NCBI GenBank assembly: GCA_036897095.1
Contig: JAYMSP010000417.1
Coordinates: forward strand, 1 to 53,022
Length of the DNA: 53,022 nucleotides
Reading direction: 5' to 3'
DNA from: Plantago elongata
Taxonomy: Eukaryota > Streptophyta > Magnoliopsida > Lamiales > Plantaginaceae
A program made the position numbers and the translations under genes. Positions 1 through 10,979 of the stretch are shown in pieces. The notes under the pieces were generated by a model. It had not been told where the DNA came from, did no database searches, and saw nothing but the letters and a program-made list of their open reading frames with translations. Every line of letters begins with the position of its first letter. Position 1 is the first letter of the stretch.

Positions 1-474
1 GGGCTGACGAAGTGGAACTGTAGGGGAAGATGTACTGAACTATAAGAGCAATTGCGTTTTGAAAATTTACCCTTCACCAAACCCCACTTTCTCAGCTATG
101 GCAGTTTCTTGGCCGGTCATTTTGGAGTTCTTTAGAGTTTAGAGAAGAAACAACAAAGAGTTAGAAACCAACTGATATTAGAGAGCAATATGGAGTGGGG
201 AAGATAACAATTCAAACACTAGGCCTACTAAGACAGTTCATATATACAGCACTACCAATGCAGTTTTATTAGCATCAAATTTTCTTTGTTCAGTCCTTGG
301 GAATTGGGATAATGCTCATATCATTCTGGCACTGAGATTGGATCAAACACCATTACTGATACACATGATCCATAGTTTATTATACTAAATGTGTGTGGAA
401 TCTCCCTGTTTCTCCTCTTCTGCATCTGTCTTGTCATTTCATACATTGTTAATGATTTATTGGTCAATCTACAG

Positions 475-1452
475 CACACCTCCCTCAGCCCAGATGGCAA
501 AGTCCTTGCAATAGTTGGGGATAATCGTGATGGGATGCTGGTTGATTCACAAACTGGAAAGGTACTTCATCCCTGCACTTGAAAATTTCTCTGCTAGATG
601 TAATATTTAAAGGAAAGTTTCAGAGATTTTTGGATCGAATTGATCCTGTGCTAAGGAAATTTCAGAATTTCTCATTCCATGTTATATGTAGGTTGTGTCG
701 GCTGTTGAATACTCCTTTCTTTTTTTGGTGTGAGTACTCATCTCTTATTATTATTATTATTTAATATCACCCCATGTTTTCGTAAACTGTGCATTGGAGT
801 CCTTTCTCTCCAATTTAGATTTTTTTTATTTTTATTTTTTTGAGAATTTTTTTTACATCTATGCCAAACTTTAAAATTAGGGAAAGAATGGTTTCTGCCT
901 CTGGTGTAGGGACAAGGAAAAAATTTATGAATGCCATCTGAGGATGAATTGTTTTGGCTCAATTGATGTACTGACAGGGGGGGTGTCATGTAATGTCTTC
1001 TTTATCTGATCTTTTTTTATTTTTTTTTTTATCTATAGACGGTCGCTCTGCTACGGGGTCATTTGGATTTCTCTTTTGCATCAGCATGGCATCCAAATGG
1101 TTATGTCTTTGCAACTGGTAATCAGGACAAGACTTGCCGGGTATGGGATTCTCGGAAACTATCGGAATCGGTCGCTGTCTTAAAAGGAAACCTGGGCGCA
1201 ATTCGATCTATCCGTTTCTCGTCCGATGGGCAGTTTATGGCAATGGCTGAACCAGCTGATTTTGTTCATGTGTACGACGTGAAGAATGGGTATGACAAGG
1301 AGCAAGAGATTGACTTCTTTGGTGAGATATCTGGAGTCTCTTTTAGTCCCGACACTGATTCCCTCTTCATTGGTGTGTGGGATCGAACATATGGTAGCCT
1401 TCTGCAGTACAATCGATGCAGAAACTATTCATACATGGATAGTTTATTCTAA
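475..1452 (+). CDS. WD40-repeat protein, 3' part of gene
   Basis: Two in-frame exons are visible: 475-561 (after an acceptor CTACAG) and 1039-1452 (after CTATAG), joined phase 0 through a donor AAG|GTACTT. They encode about 166 residues ending in a TAA at 1450-1452. The protein has successive WD-type blades: HTSLSPDGK, GHLDFSFASAWHPNG followed by ATGNQDKTCRVWD, GAIRSIRFSSDGQ, and a final GEISGVSFSPDTDSLFIGVWDRTYGSL. This closely matches the C-terminal half of the plant transducin/WD40 family related to the fission yeast protein C2A9.03 (Arabidopsis At1g36070/At1g78070 type); no molecular function is established for that group. The N-terminal half is not recognisable in bases 1-474, so it either lies left of the window behind a long intron or has been lost. 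The visible exons have no stop or frameshift. Confidence 0.85.
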
Positions 1453-2709
1453 TATGAATATAAATATATTGTTGGGCTAATTCTGTATCATGAGAGTGAG
1501 GTGAGATTGGCTAATTATTAGTATTAAGCTCTCTGTGTGTCAATAGTTGTGTCTTCAAATAATGCTGAAGGGGGCAAAATTGTGAATTTAAGAGGCCTGG
1601 ATGACATTTGTGAGTGGTTTGAAGAGATTTTTTTTACCTCAAAATAAGTATCTACAAATTTTTTTTTTCTTTTAGCGGAGATGTTCTTGTTTGGATGTAA
1701 ATTGCTGGTTTGCTGTCAACATGTCTGGAGTATTAGATACCATTTGCAAACCAGCAATTTACAGACAGATGTTTATTGTTTGTACCCACTGATCTTTCTC
1801 TTCCAGAAGAGCAACTTATAATGAGGTTAAAGATGATATATATGAGACTGATGGTTGATTATAGTAACTATTATTAAGGTTTACATGGATTGGAATTGAG
1901 AAGATACAAGCTGAGTAAGCTTGTTTGCAGGGGTTAGGCGAATACTCTGTTTAGTAAAGTTAGGTGATATACCAGTTGATATTGGTTGACAATAAGCTAG
2001 TTAATTTGCTAAATTTAGTATCCTCTATAAAGAACAGTTGGGCTAGTTTTATGTTTCTAATAAGCTATCTTAAGGAACTTATCATATGTCAAAACTCCTT
2101 TTGACTTAAATTATTCCTAGCTTAATCCCAAACAAGTTGTTCTTACTAGACTTGGGTTTAGTACTAGTACTTTTTTGGTGGATTAGAGCAAAAAAGTATG
2201 GATAATGAGTGAATGTTTATCTGTTTATTTCTATTCAATGTAGATATTAAGTGGCTGGTTACTAAATGGATATATGTATTTTTCCTCCTGTGTCTTTTTC
2301 CCTTGGCTTACTGTGGCTGCTGGCACGGTTGTAACTGGGCCTTCGTCGTTGAGTCTTCTCAGTTCTCATGATGGCCTACTCGATAGGAAGAACCGAGGGG
2401 AGGGGAATAGGTCATGTTGGAGCATGGTAACCATGGAGGCCTGTTCCAGTATCCATATGATAATTCAATGATGTATCTAACTCTTGGGTGTAAAATCTAA
2501 ACCACTTTGTTAAAAAAAAGCAATGATAATGAAAGAGAGATGGTTTGAGTGGTAGCTATTGTATTGAATGGGTAAACAGCAGCTCGTGTATTGTGCTACT
2601 ACGCATTACATAAATTATATATGCATGTTTGCCATCATGCCATGTACAGATAAACAATAAAAGTACTTGAGATCTTGGTATCAACTAAATTCCACCATTT
2701 TTGCTAGAT
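1453..2709. other. 3' flank of WD40 gene and convergent intergenic gap
   Basis: This gap lies between two convergent genes. It holds the WD40 3' UTR, one hairpin (1696-1763), and otherwise AT-rich DNA. A somewhat less AT-rich stretch at about 2290-2460 is open for 65 codons but matches nothing I recognise; it may be a 3' UTR or exon remnant. Confidence 0.5.
1696..1763. repeat. 18-bp perfect inverted repeat (hairpin)
   Basis: Arms 1696-1713 and 1746-1763 are perfect reverse complements (left arm TGTAAATTGCTGGTTTGC) around a 32-nt loop. Pairing stops abruptly outside the arms. It lies about 240 bp downstream of the WD40 stop codon, probably in or near the 3' UTR. It could be a MITE remnant or a transcribed hairpin. 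Confidence 0.8.
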
Positions 2710-4690
2710 TCAACTGTTCCTCCGGTTGCTTTTCATCAGTTGAATTAGAGATCCTCTCAGGCTGCATTCCGTCACCTGCGAAGAGAATTCAGAGTTCAAA
2801 CATGCATGTTTCTTGGCATCTGGAAAGAACTTGATTACAGACGAGTTCTTCTGAACCGTGTTGTCTTGTCTTCTTGACTGTAGAAATATATACTAGCTAG
2901 CTAACCTGTGACGAATGAGTTTCTGTGAGAAGATATCCACATTCCTGCAGGAGTGATTTTTCCCCACTCACTACCCTACCTAGTTTAGACATGATGGCAT
3001 CTATCTCTTCAGCCTGTACCAGAACAAGATACTTGCAATCAGGATAGAGTTTTGCAGGTAACTATATGAATTAGGTACAACGACTTTTGCTTGGTTCTTA
3101 CCCTCTGCATATATCCTTCAATATGAGAACCTATTGATTCAGACACCTTGAGAGCTGATTTCATGGCCTCGTGTAACTCAGCAGCATCAAACTGGAACGA
3201 TTATCTTACTGATTAGGCCATCATATAGAAAGCAGCAGGTATAGAAGCAATTTGTAGTGGGGGAATAGGCGTAAGGGAAATCTAACCCGTATATTCCCGG
3301 TGACTGGAACTGTAGCCATGGAATTGAGTAACGTGACGGTTGTGCCTGTGAGGGAAGCAGAGTTATCCTCTTCCAGATCAGACCATTCTTCGAGCAGTGG
3401 CATCTAAAATCAGGAAAACAAGATGGTGTATAAGTTACTACGTCTTCAGTGACAAGTTTTCCAGCATACTTGTGCAAATGATTAAAGAGGTAGCTCAATT
3501 CTGCATTTTCACCATAGGAAAAATTCTGTCGTACTTACTTGAGCTTCGATAACAGTGTCGAATGCCTGTATTACTTTCAACACTTCAAGTTCGCAGCGCA
3601 TCTTTTGGACAGTACGGCGCTTATCTGATATCTTGGTGGCAACTAAACAGAGCTGACTCTGCATATACAGGAAACAAAGTCCAAAGATACTTGTGCTATG
3701 TTCTGACTGCTAGAGTTAGATAAGCAGTAAATGATAACAAGATATACTTACCTCAGCTTTTGACTTCTGAACCTGCATTGCAGCTTCTGCTTTGGCATTA
3801 GCAAATTGCCACTGGAGCTGCTTATATCTCAGCATTCTAAGAGAATGCACGTCATCTTGATTTCCTGACCTTACATGCGATGAAGGAGGTGGAGGCTGGG
3901 GAACACCACCCCCCACCTTAATCGAAGATGAGAAATTTAAAGAGCGTGCAGTACTGATTGTACCTTTACGTCCACTGGGGCAGTTGTTTTCAAATAGCAA
4001 CTTATCCACGTCCGGATCAGAAGATCGCATGTCAAGAATGTTTTCCTGCTTGGTAAATGGTGAGTTTGGGCATGAGTAACTTCCCTGATTCGAAGAAATA
4101 GCCTTGGGACTGTGAGGATAAGCTTTCAACTCATCACGTTTTGATGTCAAAATTCTTGGAACTTTCTTTCCAACGTTGGGAGTAGCACCTTGTGAATGCC
4201 GAGCAGTGGTAGTAACAGAGGAGCATCCACTGCAGGTACTACTATTCAAACAACTTGTTGAAGGGGGGACAGGGATATTGACATCCAGTTTGTATCTTGA
4301 CGGAACAGATCTATCAGCAGCTGTTGGAACCGGCGTGTTGAGCCTTGATAAAAGCCTGACTTTGGGAGAACGCTGATGGTGATCTCTCAGCTCGTTGCCG
4401 ATTTCTCTAGTTGTTTTCTGGTATAGCTTTCTCTGTATAGTAGCAGGTGTGGATGAACTGTAATATGATGAATCAAAGCTCCTTTGGTTTGGGATTTGAT
4501 TCTCGTCAGTTTTACGCCTTTGAACAGTTTTTGAGCGGGTAAGGTTGGTAAGGTATGGGGTGGTTGGAATGGGACGAGAGTGGCGTAAAGGTGTAGTCAG
4601 GAATCGAGAACTTACTTCCCTCACTCTCGGCCTCCGGGGCGTAGCCACCACAGATGAGTTAGCTGCAACGCCGCTCTTTGCATCGGCCAT
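2710..4690 (-). CDS. EDE1: QWRF-motif protein, augmin subunit 8 / EDE1-like
   Basis: Six exons on the minus strand, all joined phase 0: 3752-4690, 3539-3658, 3287-3403, 3102-3191, 2906-3013, 2710-2775, giving 479 residues. I chose the ATG at 4690 (MADAKSG) rather than the in-frame ATG at 4732, because the first 14 residues read like leader sequence. The N-terminal 290 residues are Ser/Pro/Arg-rich and basic with short SxxP-like motifs, as expected of a microtubule-binding region. The signature motif reads QWQF at about residues 293-296 (family consensus QWRF), followed by an alpha-helical region (FANAKAEAAMQVQKSKAE, then exons 2-6) ending ECSLRGSLIQLMKS. Family members (EDE1, SCO3, QWRF1-9) bind microtubules as augmin subunit 8 in mitotic arrays; EDE1 acts in endosperm and embryo spindles. 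Length fits EDE1 (about 500 aa). Assignment to EDE1 rather than another QWRF member is by length and tail similarity. Confidence 0.85.
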
Positions 4691-5287
4691 TATGTTTTGA
4701 GTAAAATGAGTGAAACACAGAAGAACTCGCATTTTGAAGTAACAAGAACAGTTGACGTTACGAAATTATACAAGGAAAGAAATGGCTGCTGTAAATTGTA
4801 ATGATTAGAATTAATGTGGTTTAATGCTTCATTGAAAGGAAATTGCTATCCATAATTTTGAAATTCGTATTTGAACATTTTGATCCTACTAGTACAATTT
4901 AGTAGGTCATCTGTATTTAAAACTAGAGGAAATCACCTTCATCATAGACAGTTCTAATCCATATACAGAAATGTATTGAGTACGAAAGCATATTCTCAAG
5001 AGCATCACGCGAGCATTTTTCGACCCAGGAGTCTGTAATGGGAATCAGGATCAGGTTCATGCTGCAGTATAATCTTGAAAGCCACGTAGTCGGGATGCCA
5101 TGCTTACAAATGCTCGTCTTCAACTTGACAACCATGTGAGTATATACACCGGTGATCTTCAAATAGCTCTAGTAGTGTCTCTCTTTAGCTTTGCAAATCC
5201 CCTCGTTGATACAGCCAAGCGTAGTGCTCGAGTGCACAGGATTATATCTTGCACAATGAGTTATTCAGCTATATACTATGACGAGCT
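4691..5287. other. Intergenic spacer between two minus-strand genes
   Basis: About 600 bp between the EDE1-like start codon and the NHX stop codon. It must contain the EDE1-like promoter and the NHX 3' UTR. No repeat or further gene is evident; a 79-codon minus-strand reading frame at 4923-5162 has no family resemblance. Confidence 0.5.
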
Positions 5288-8200
5288 TTAGGCCTGATCA
5301 TGAAATCCTTCTGTCATAGAATGTCCTAGTAGCACATCTGCAGAGCATTAGGCAATGGTGTTTAGAAGGTAAATGGCAACTCACAATTTGCAGGAACATA
5401 ATAATGAATGAACTGAAAGACATATACTCCTAGTAGACTCCATACACTATCTAGAGTTTGAGGCTAGTTATTCATTTTCAAGTCTCTTCATAACATTTCC
5501 AGGATATATCTAATGTTTTCGAGGGCGTACAAGAAAGTATCTTCAGTATGATCCAGATTTCAGAACTAGGCAAGTTTCATAGCATGATCATGCATGAATC
5601 TATCGTTGTAGAAATCATATAATCCTAAAACTGTATCAACAGGAAGAGCTGATTTATCAGGCATTTATCTTACCTTGATCACCGTCATCACCACCTTGAC
5701 TAGTAAAAAATGGAGTCAAGTAGTACTTGTCTAGTTCAGTGAAACTTGGAGCACTGCAAGGAATCCAGAAGCTGACAATAAGTATCCGCCAGAATAATAA
5801 AGAAGGAATTATGAAAACCTTGCATCAATACCTCTTCTGGAGATTTTTAAGTCTCATCTTTAATCGATTTCCAGATGATGGCTGCTCATCAAGGCCAGTA
5901 ACTCTGGAGCCATTATTTCCCTCGAATCTCTGAAATGAGAATAAGAAGATTCAGTATAAGACTGTCCAATCTACCTGTCATAATTCAGTAAGACAATAAC
6001 CATGTAAAAAGATACACTGTCTATACCAAGTGACATCAGTTGGACTTGAATATTCAAATAGATAAAAACATCTAGAGTTCTCGATTTCCCCACGGTAACA
6101 TCCTTGTGTAGAGATGAGAAAACAAACAACAATAGAATGCACAATGCAGAATTTCTAGTTTGATGTTTAAGTCAATATTGTAACTGACAAAATTTTCTGC
6201 AGAAGAATAATCATGAAATGCTCCAGAAAGAACCAAACTCTCTTCAATCTTGAATAACTTGGACCAAATAATCAACTGAGAACAGAGCAATAATTTCATC
6301 AGTTTGTAAATACTTACATCGTCTGATGAGCCATCCCCCACAACTTGTAATGCTTCTAACATGGTTCCTGTTGATCCTCCTATCAGCAAAACCTGACAAA
6401 GTAATGATATTGCAGAAACATTCAGAACACGAGAGCGAAATTGTTCATCCACAAATAAAATTCATTTTTTAGCATACTCATTGGTAGGCATAGTGTAGAA
6501 ACACAAAGCACGGAGATAAAGTTGGCAACAACCACAGATAAATTACTTGCCAACAATATCTTACTGCAACTTGTTCTTTAAAAATTACTTGTTTCATGAA
6601 AGTACCATCTCAATTTAGCAAGATTGAGAACATCGCTTACCGTCAAAACAACTATAGCTGTTGTGGCCGTGAATATTGTCTGACCATGTCCTTCAGGAAG
6701 ATCATGGACCGATTGCAGAGCCAGAGCAAAAGCCATAGCCCCTCGTAGCCCTGTGATGTATCATGACTCTTAGCATTCGATTGTGTTTGTGTGTGGGTAA
6801 ATTACTAGTGTTATTTAAATAGGACCAGGAAAAGTGAGAGGGAAGGATCTAAGTGAATAGATGAATAACTTCTCAACCACAAAGCAATGTTTTCGTCTCT
6901 CACCACTATACCAAAGTGCTGTCTGATGCTTCATGGGTATCTTTCTATGCGCCGGTCTACCCAAATTCAGCAAATAAGTACAGGAGAACACATTTGCCGC
7001 CCTTCATAGAACAAGTGAGAAAGTTTAGTAATTGCCCATTACCATTTGAAACAATATTTCTGCATCTAGGCAAAAATATTGAGACGCCAACACACTTAAA
7101 CGTGGGAAAACATGACGAGTTTGAAAGGAAATGCTTCATATACAGAATAAAGCAAAGTAGCATACCTTGCAATTCCAATGATTAACTGGAGGTGTAATTC
7201 AGAGTAAATTAAGAAATAACAGGTGGTATGAGAAAATTAAATAAACCGGATTACTCAGAATTCAGATAACTCGAGGATACAATTGAACAAAGGATAAATC
7301 CAACATGGGACCAACTGTGCTTTTCCATGGCAATGTCAAATCCCATGTATATAAATCTGCCAGAGAGATAATACTTTAGGAATGTGGTTAAAGATACAAT
7401 GGAAACATCTAAAGAAAGGTAATCGAATATCCTTACACAAAAGTCTCTGCCAACGATGATATCAAATGGAAAAAGGCAGATGCAAATTTTTGAGAACTGT
7501 CTGACAAGTTAGAGAAAGTGTAGTGCTTCATGACCTGATGCATAAATAAACAAAATGTCATGATATATATATAAAACAAACCAAGTATAAGTACAACTTA
7601 ACGCCATTATCCTTGGCACTTACTATTCCGGTGAACAATATCGATACGATACCCGACAAACCAACCCCTTCCGATAGCATGTATCTAGAGAACATAGAGA
7701 ACAAGCAAAGAGAACCATCAAAACAAACCACAAACTGATGAACAAGAGAAAAGGGACTGTTTAAGAGTATCTTACGAGAAGTATGGGAAAAGAACAAATA
7801 GACAGCACTCCAAGTTCTGAAGACTGTAGAGAGCAACAGCAAGTATTTTTATCAGAACATTTCAGAGATAAGACCCTAAACAAGAGATCAGAACAAAAAG
7901 ATGTGCTTACCCATCAATATCCAGACCGGCATATTTGAAAAGGTTTTGGAAGTTAAGGCTTCACAATTGAGTTGCAAGGTTAGAAAATTAAACCAAAAAA
8001 CACATGTTGGTTCAAAGAGACAAATTAGGCTGAAAAGGATATCAATGCTGAAGTGAATCCAACTCCAACACCTGCACATGTATAAACACCGACTAGTTGA
8101 GAGCTTGAAGATTTGCTCTCCCAGGACCATAAAGGCAAAAAAAATTCAATAAAGGGACGTGATGGAATGGTGAAGAAGCTGCATACTAGCAGGCAGAGGT

Positions 8201-10979
8201 GTGTTAAATGTTGATTTCACTAGTTAAGCGGGTACAGACGTAAGTTACATCACTTTACAACTGACCATGCATCGTTCTAAACATGTGTGCATCTATGTTA
8301 GATACAATGAAAAAAGGCTAGAGTTATTTTCCTCTAGTAAAATTTTTCCGAAGAAGACAAGGCCATCAATTTTTACAAAACTGAATGGCTGTTACTTCAC
8401 ATGGGAAACCAGAAGTACAATGAGTTCAGATAAGTTCCTTTCAAAGCCAATCAAGTTAGCATTTCATCCAACAGTATCTCAGGATGTAGAAAAAACCAGA
8501 AGTTATTCTATCAATAGTATTAGGACAGGGTACAGTAATAGGAGGAAAGGAAAAGTGAAATACTGCAAACTCCTGCATTTTGATGTCACATCTTTCGTTC
8601 CATAACATAGGAGCATCAAATGAATAGTAATTGTTCAATGACTAAAGAAGCAAAACAAAAACCTGATGACATCGATCCAACGAAGGTCTCAAAAAATCTG
8701 AAAACAACCATGAGATAGCTTTGCCCCGAAGACATATTACTCCTCAACAGTGACATTGTCCTACAAGATGAATCCCGTTATTAATAGCTAATTCCACAAC
8801 CTTGTTATCTTTAAGATGACAACTGCAATTTGCTCACCTGTACAAAGATATTGCCATCTCCAAATAGAACAGAAGAAAATAATACAAACAAGTTAGTGAT
8901 TGCAAATCTTCAAAAGAAAATAACATGGTCTGCAAAAAGGTCTCCCTGGTGTTGAATCAGGAAATAAACCCCCAGAACTTACTGCATCGTTCAGCACAGA
9001 TTCACCAAAGACCAGAGCATAGAGATTTACGTCTGTGCCAAGTTCCTATAAATCACATCAAATTCATGTTATTTTTGAATTATCTCGCATCATAACTTAG
9101 TCATGATTGATATTTATAACTACAAAAACAGAGATTTTTGCCTAAAATTCAGCGTTCCATGTATACACCAACCCAAGTAAATATGAACAAGAATATGCAG
9201 GCTACACTAGGTTCCAGGAACCTGATTACATAAATAATAGGGATACATTGGTAAGTGGTTCCTTTGGAATAAAAATAAAACTTAGAACACATTAACACTA
9301 CAAAGTAGCATGAGAACCTAAATCTACATGGACTGAAACTCATTCCACCCAGTCAATACAAGTTAAGTCATAACAATAATCATGATTGAGTTACATCATC
9401 CTTGGAGCATATAATAAATGCATGTTCTTATATCTTACCCATCACTCTCTGAAATTACACATCTCTTATAAGTGAGCCTATTATGCATGACTTCATTACA
9501 TGAAAACTTCTAAATATGGTATTTTATCCGTGACAAGTATAAGTAGTAAAGAAAATTGATCACCTGAAATATGGACAAAACAGTGACAGGATCAGTTGCC
9601 GAAATAAGAGCGCCAAAAATAAGACATTCAACAAAAGGAAGTTGGTACATGAGGTGTGTAACACCACCAATAAACCTGCAGAAAAGAAACATCAACATAA
9701 AGACTGGAACAACAACATTTGCATACAATATTTAGCCACAAAGGGAAAGAGTACTGACACCAAAATTCCTGTGACAAAAGAAGCTATAAATGTTCCAAAA
9801 ATTGCGAAGGTGACTATCGCGCCAAAGTTAGAAAAAAATGGTTTCTGCAAAATGAATTTCATAAAGTATGTGATCTTGGATGAAAATAATCATATCAGTC
9901 AAAATCAAGGTATTGAGCATGAAGTAAAGGTTCAGAGAAAAATGACAGAGCAATAAGAATATTACATACAAAGGAAGTCCATATTTAGTCTTTCTTTTCA
10001 GTGTTAGAAAGGAAAGAGATGAGCAGCTCGCATCATCACAGAGTTCATATGTCCATTCTTGTTCAGGAGAAATCATGGCATCTCTACTGCGATTTCTTAT
10101 TAGCTATGAAAATACTCAAAACTCAGAAAGAAGAATTCAGGTGGTCTCAAATCAGTTCTTTTCTACATCTAACCTACAAACTGGAGCTAAAGGAGCAACC
10201 CACATATGAAACGGTTATACACAATCTCACTACAAGTTCCCTGCGGATTGGATCAACCTAGATCACTATCCAGTGTATTTAACCATTTACAACAGTCTAC
10301 ATACAATCCAAAACAAAGCATTAAAGATTGCAACTTACCGCTTGCAGACTGAACCCTGACTGAGTACGCACAACAACACAGTTAAGGAAACACTCATTCA
10401 ATTCATGTAACAAATACTACTGCAGTAGAATCATGAGAGTTTGTGTAAATTAAAAAAAAGGTGGCGCAAGGATATAATATGATGGGCGGCAACAGAAACA
10501 GAAAGAAGAATTCCTCATGGAAGTTAAACCACTTCCTGCAAAACCGAATACAAACGATTAGCACACCAAAAGTATTTAATGCTCTGGAATGAGTCTATCA
10601 GTATGTTGTAATGTAATAGGCTAATAATAGGGAGATCTCACCTGATGCTGGTTTGAGTATTGGAAATATTAGCTAGCCCCCCAACAATTAAACCTGTTGT
10701 TTTCACACCCAAAATTACATAATTGATCAAACAGTAGTGACATTTTATTTACAGAAACAGAGAAGAACATGCACGATTACGAAAATGATACTCAATAGGA
10801 AGGTGATTACCAATGAGAAGAGAAGCACTGGCTTCAGGAAGGTAATAAAAGCGATGACGACGAAGAACGTGGCCAAGAACGAAGGAGAGAACGAGCATCA
10901 TGATCTGGAGGAGAATCCCCACACCTGCCGCTTGCTGCTCCTTCTCCGGAGTACCTGCCGGAGATAAATCGTTGTCCAT
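5288..10979 (-). CDS. NHX5/NHX6: Endosomal Na+(K+)/H+ antiporter, NHX5/NHX6 type
   Basis: I reconstructed 22 exons: 10811-10979, 10642-10693, 10476-10535, 10339-10363, 9759-9844, 9564-9675, 8983-9045, 8838-8857, 8663-8760, 8043-8071, 7911-7942, 7776-7823, 7624-7684, 7437-7534, 7281-7356, 7166-7185, 6904-7001, 6641-6750, 6318-6392, 5832-5929, 5674-5753, 5288-5337. They sum to 1,560 nt: 519 residues plus stop, in frame throughout, close to Arabidopsis NHX5/NHX6 (about 520-535). Diagnostic pieces are the N-terminal membrane segment [19 protein letters not shown], the LLPPIIFQSGF segment at about 88-98, the acidic NDA motif at about 187-189 (GESVLNDA), and [14 protein letters not shown]. The family exchanges Na+ or K+ for H+ on Golgi/TGN/endosome membranes. 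Three exons are only 20, 20 and 25 bp. Two introns are U12 AT-AC type. The last 50-bp exon (tail ending EGFHDQA) is the least certain. Confidence 0.93.
7186..7280 (-). other. Possible U12-type GT-AG intron 15 of the NHX gene
   Basis: The donor reads GTATCCTC (U12 consensus GTATCCTT) and a TTTCTTAAT sequence at 7208-7216 resembles the U12 branch motif, about 22 nt before the CAG acceptor. The distance is slightly long for U12, so a U2-type intron is not excluded. The splice itself is secure because it joins GFILCSI to LIIGIAR in frame. Confidence 0.5.
7943..8042 (-). other. U12-type AT-AC intron 10 of the NHX gene
   Basis: On the minus strand the donor is ATATCCTTTT after ...TCAGCATTG, a CCTTAAC branch site lies at 7952-7958, and the acceptor AC lies about 10 nt further (CCAAAAC|CTTTTC). 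Joining gives [16 protein letters not shown], the conserved family sequence. The flanking exons are just 29 and 32 bp. Confidence 0.92.
10364..10475 (-). other. U12-type AT-AC intron 3 of the NHX gene
   Basis: Reading the minus strand, the donor is ATATCCTTG immediately after ...CCCATCATATT, the branch site TTCCTTAAC is at 10381-10389, and the acceptor is GTAC followed by TCAGTCAGGG. The branch adenosines lie about 18 nt from the acceptor. All three match U12 (minor spliceosome) consensus. Splicing here restores the family sequence PPIIFQSGFSLQ; the apparent GT-AG alternative (CTCAG acceptor) loses the FQ codons. Confidence 0.93.

Noticed and set aside
391..582. Open frame of 63 codons starting MCGISLFLLF at the WD40 exon
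   Set aside because: Its first 28 codons are intron read through; the WD40 protein resumes only after the acceptor at 474, so the ATG is not a real start.
2274..2471. 65-codon open frame on + strand
   Set aside because: No family resemblance and no supporting splice or promoter; mentioned only as an unexplained stretch.
9642..10261. Plus-strand open frames of 86-104 codons across the NHX gene
   Set aside because: They are antisense shadows of NHX exons and introns with no family match.
10339..10363. GT-AG splicing at the CTCAG just inside the AT-AC acceptor
   Set aside because: It would need a donor that drops the FQ codons and breaks the frame; ATATCCTT plus TTCCTTAAC support the AT-AC solution.
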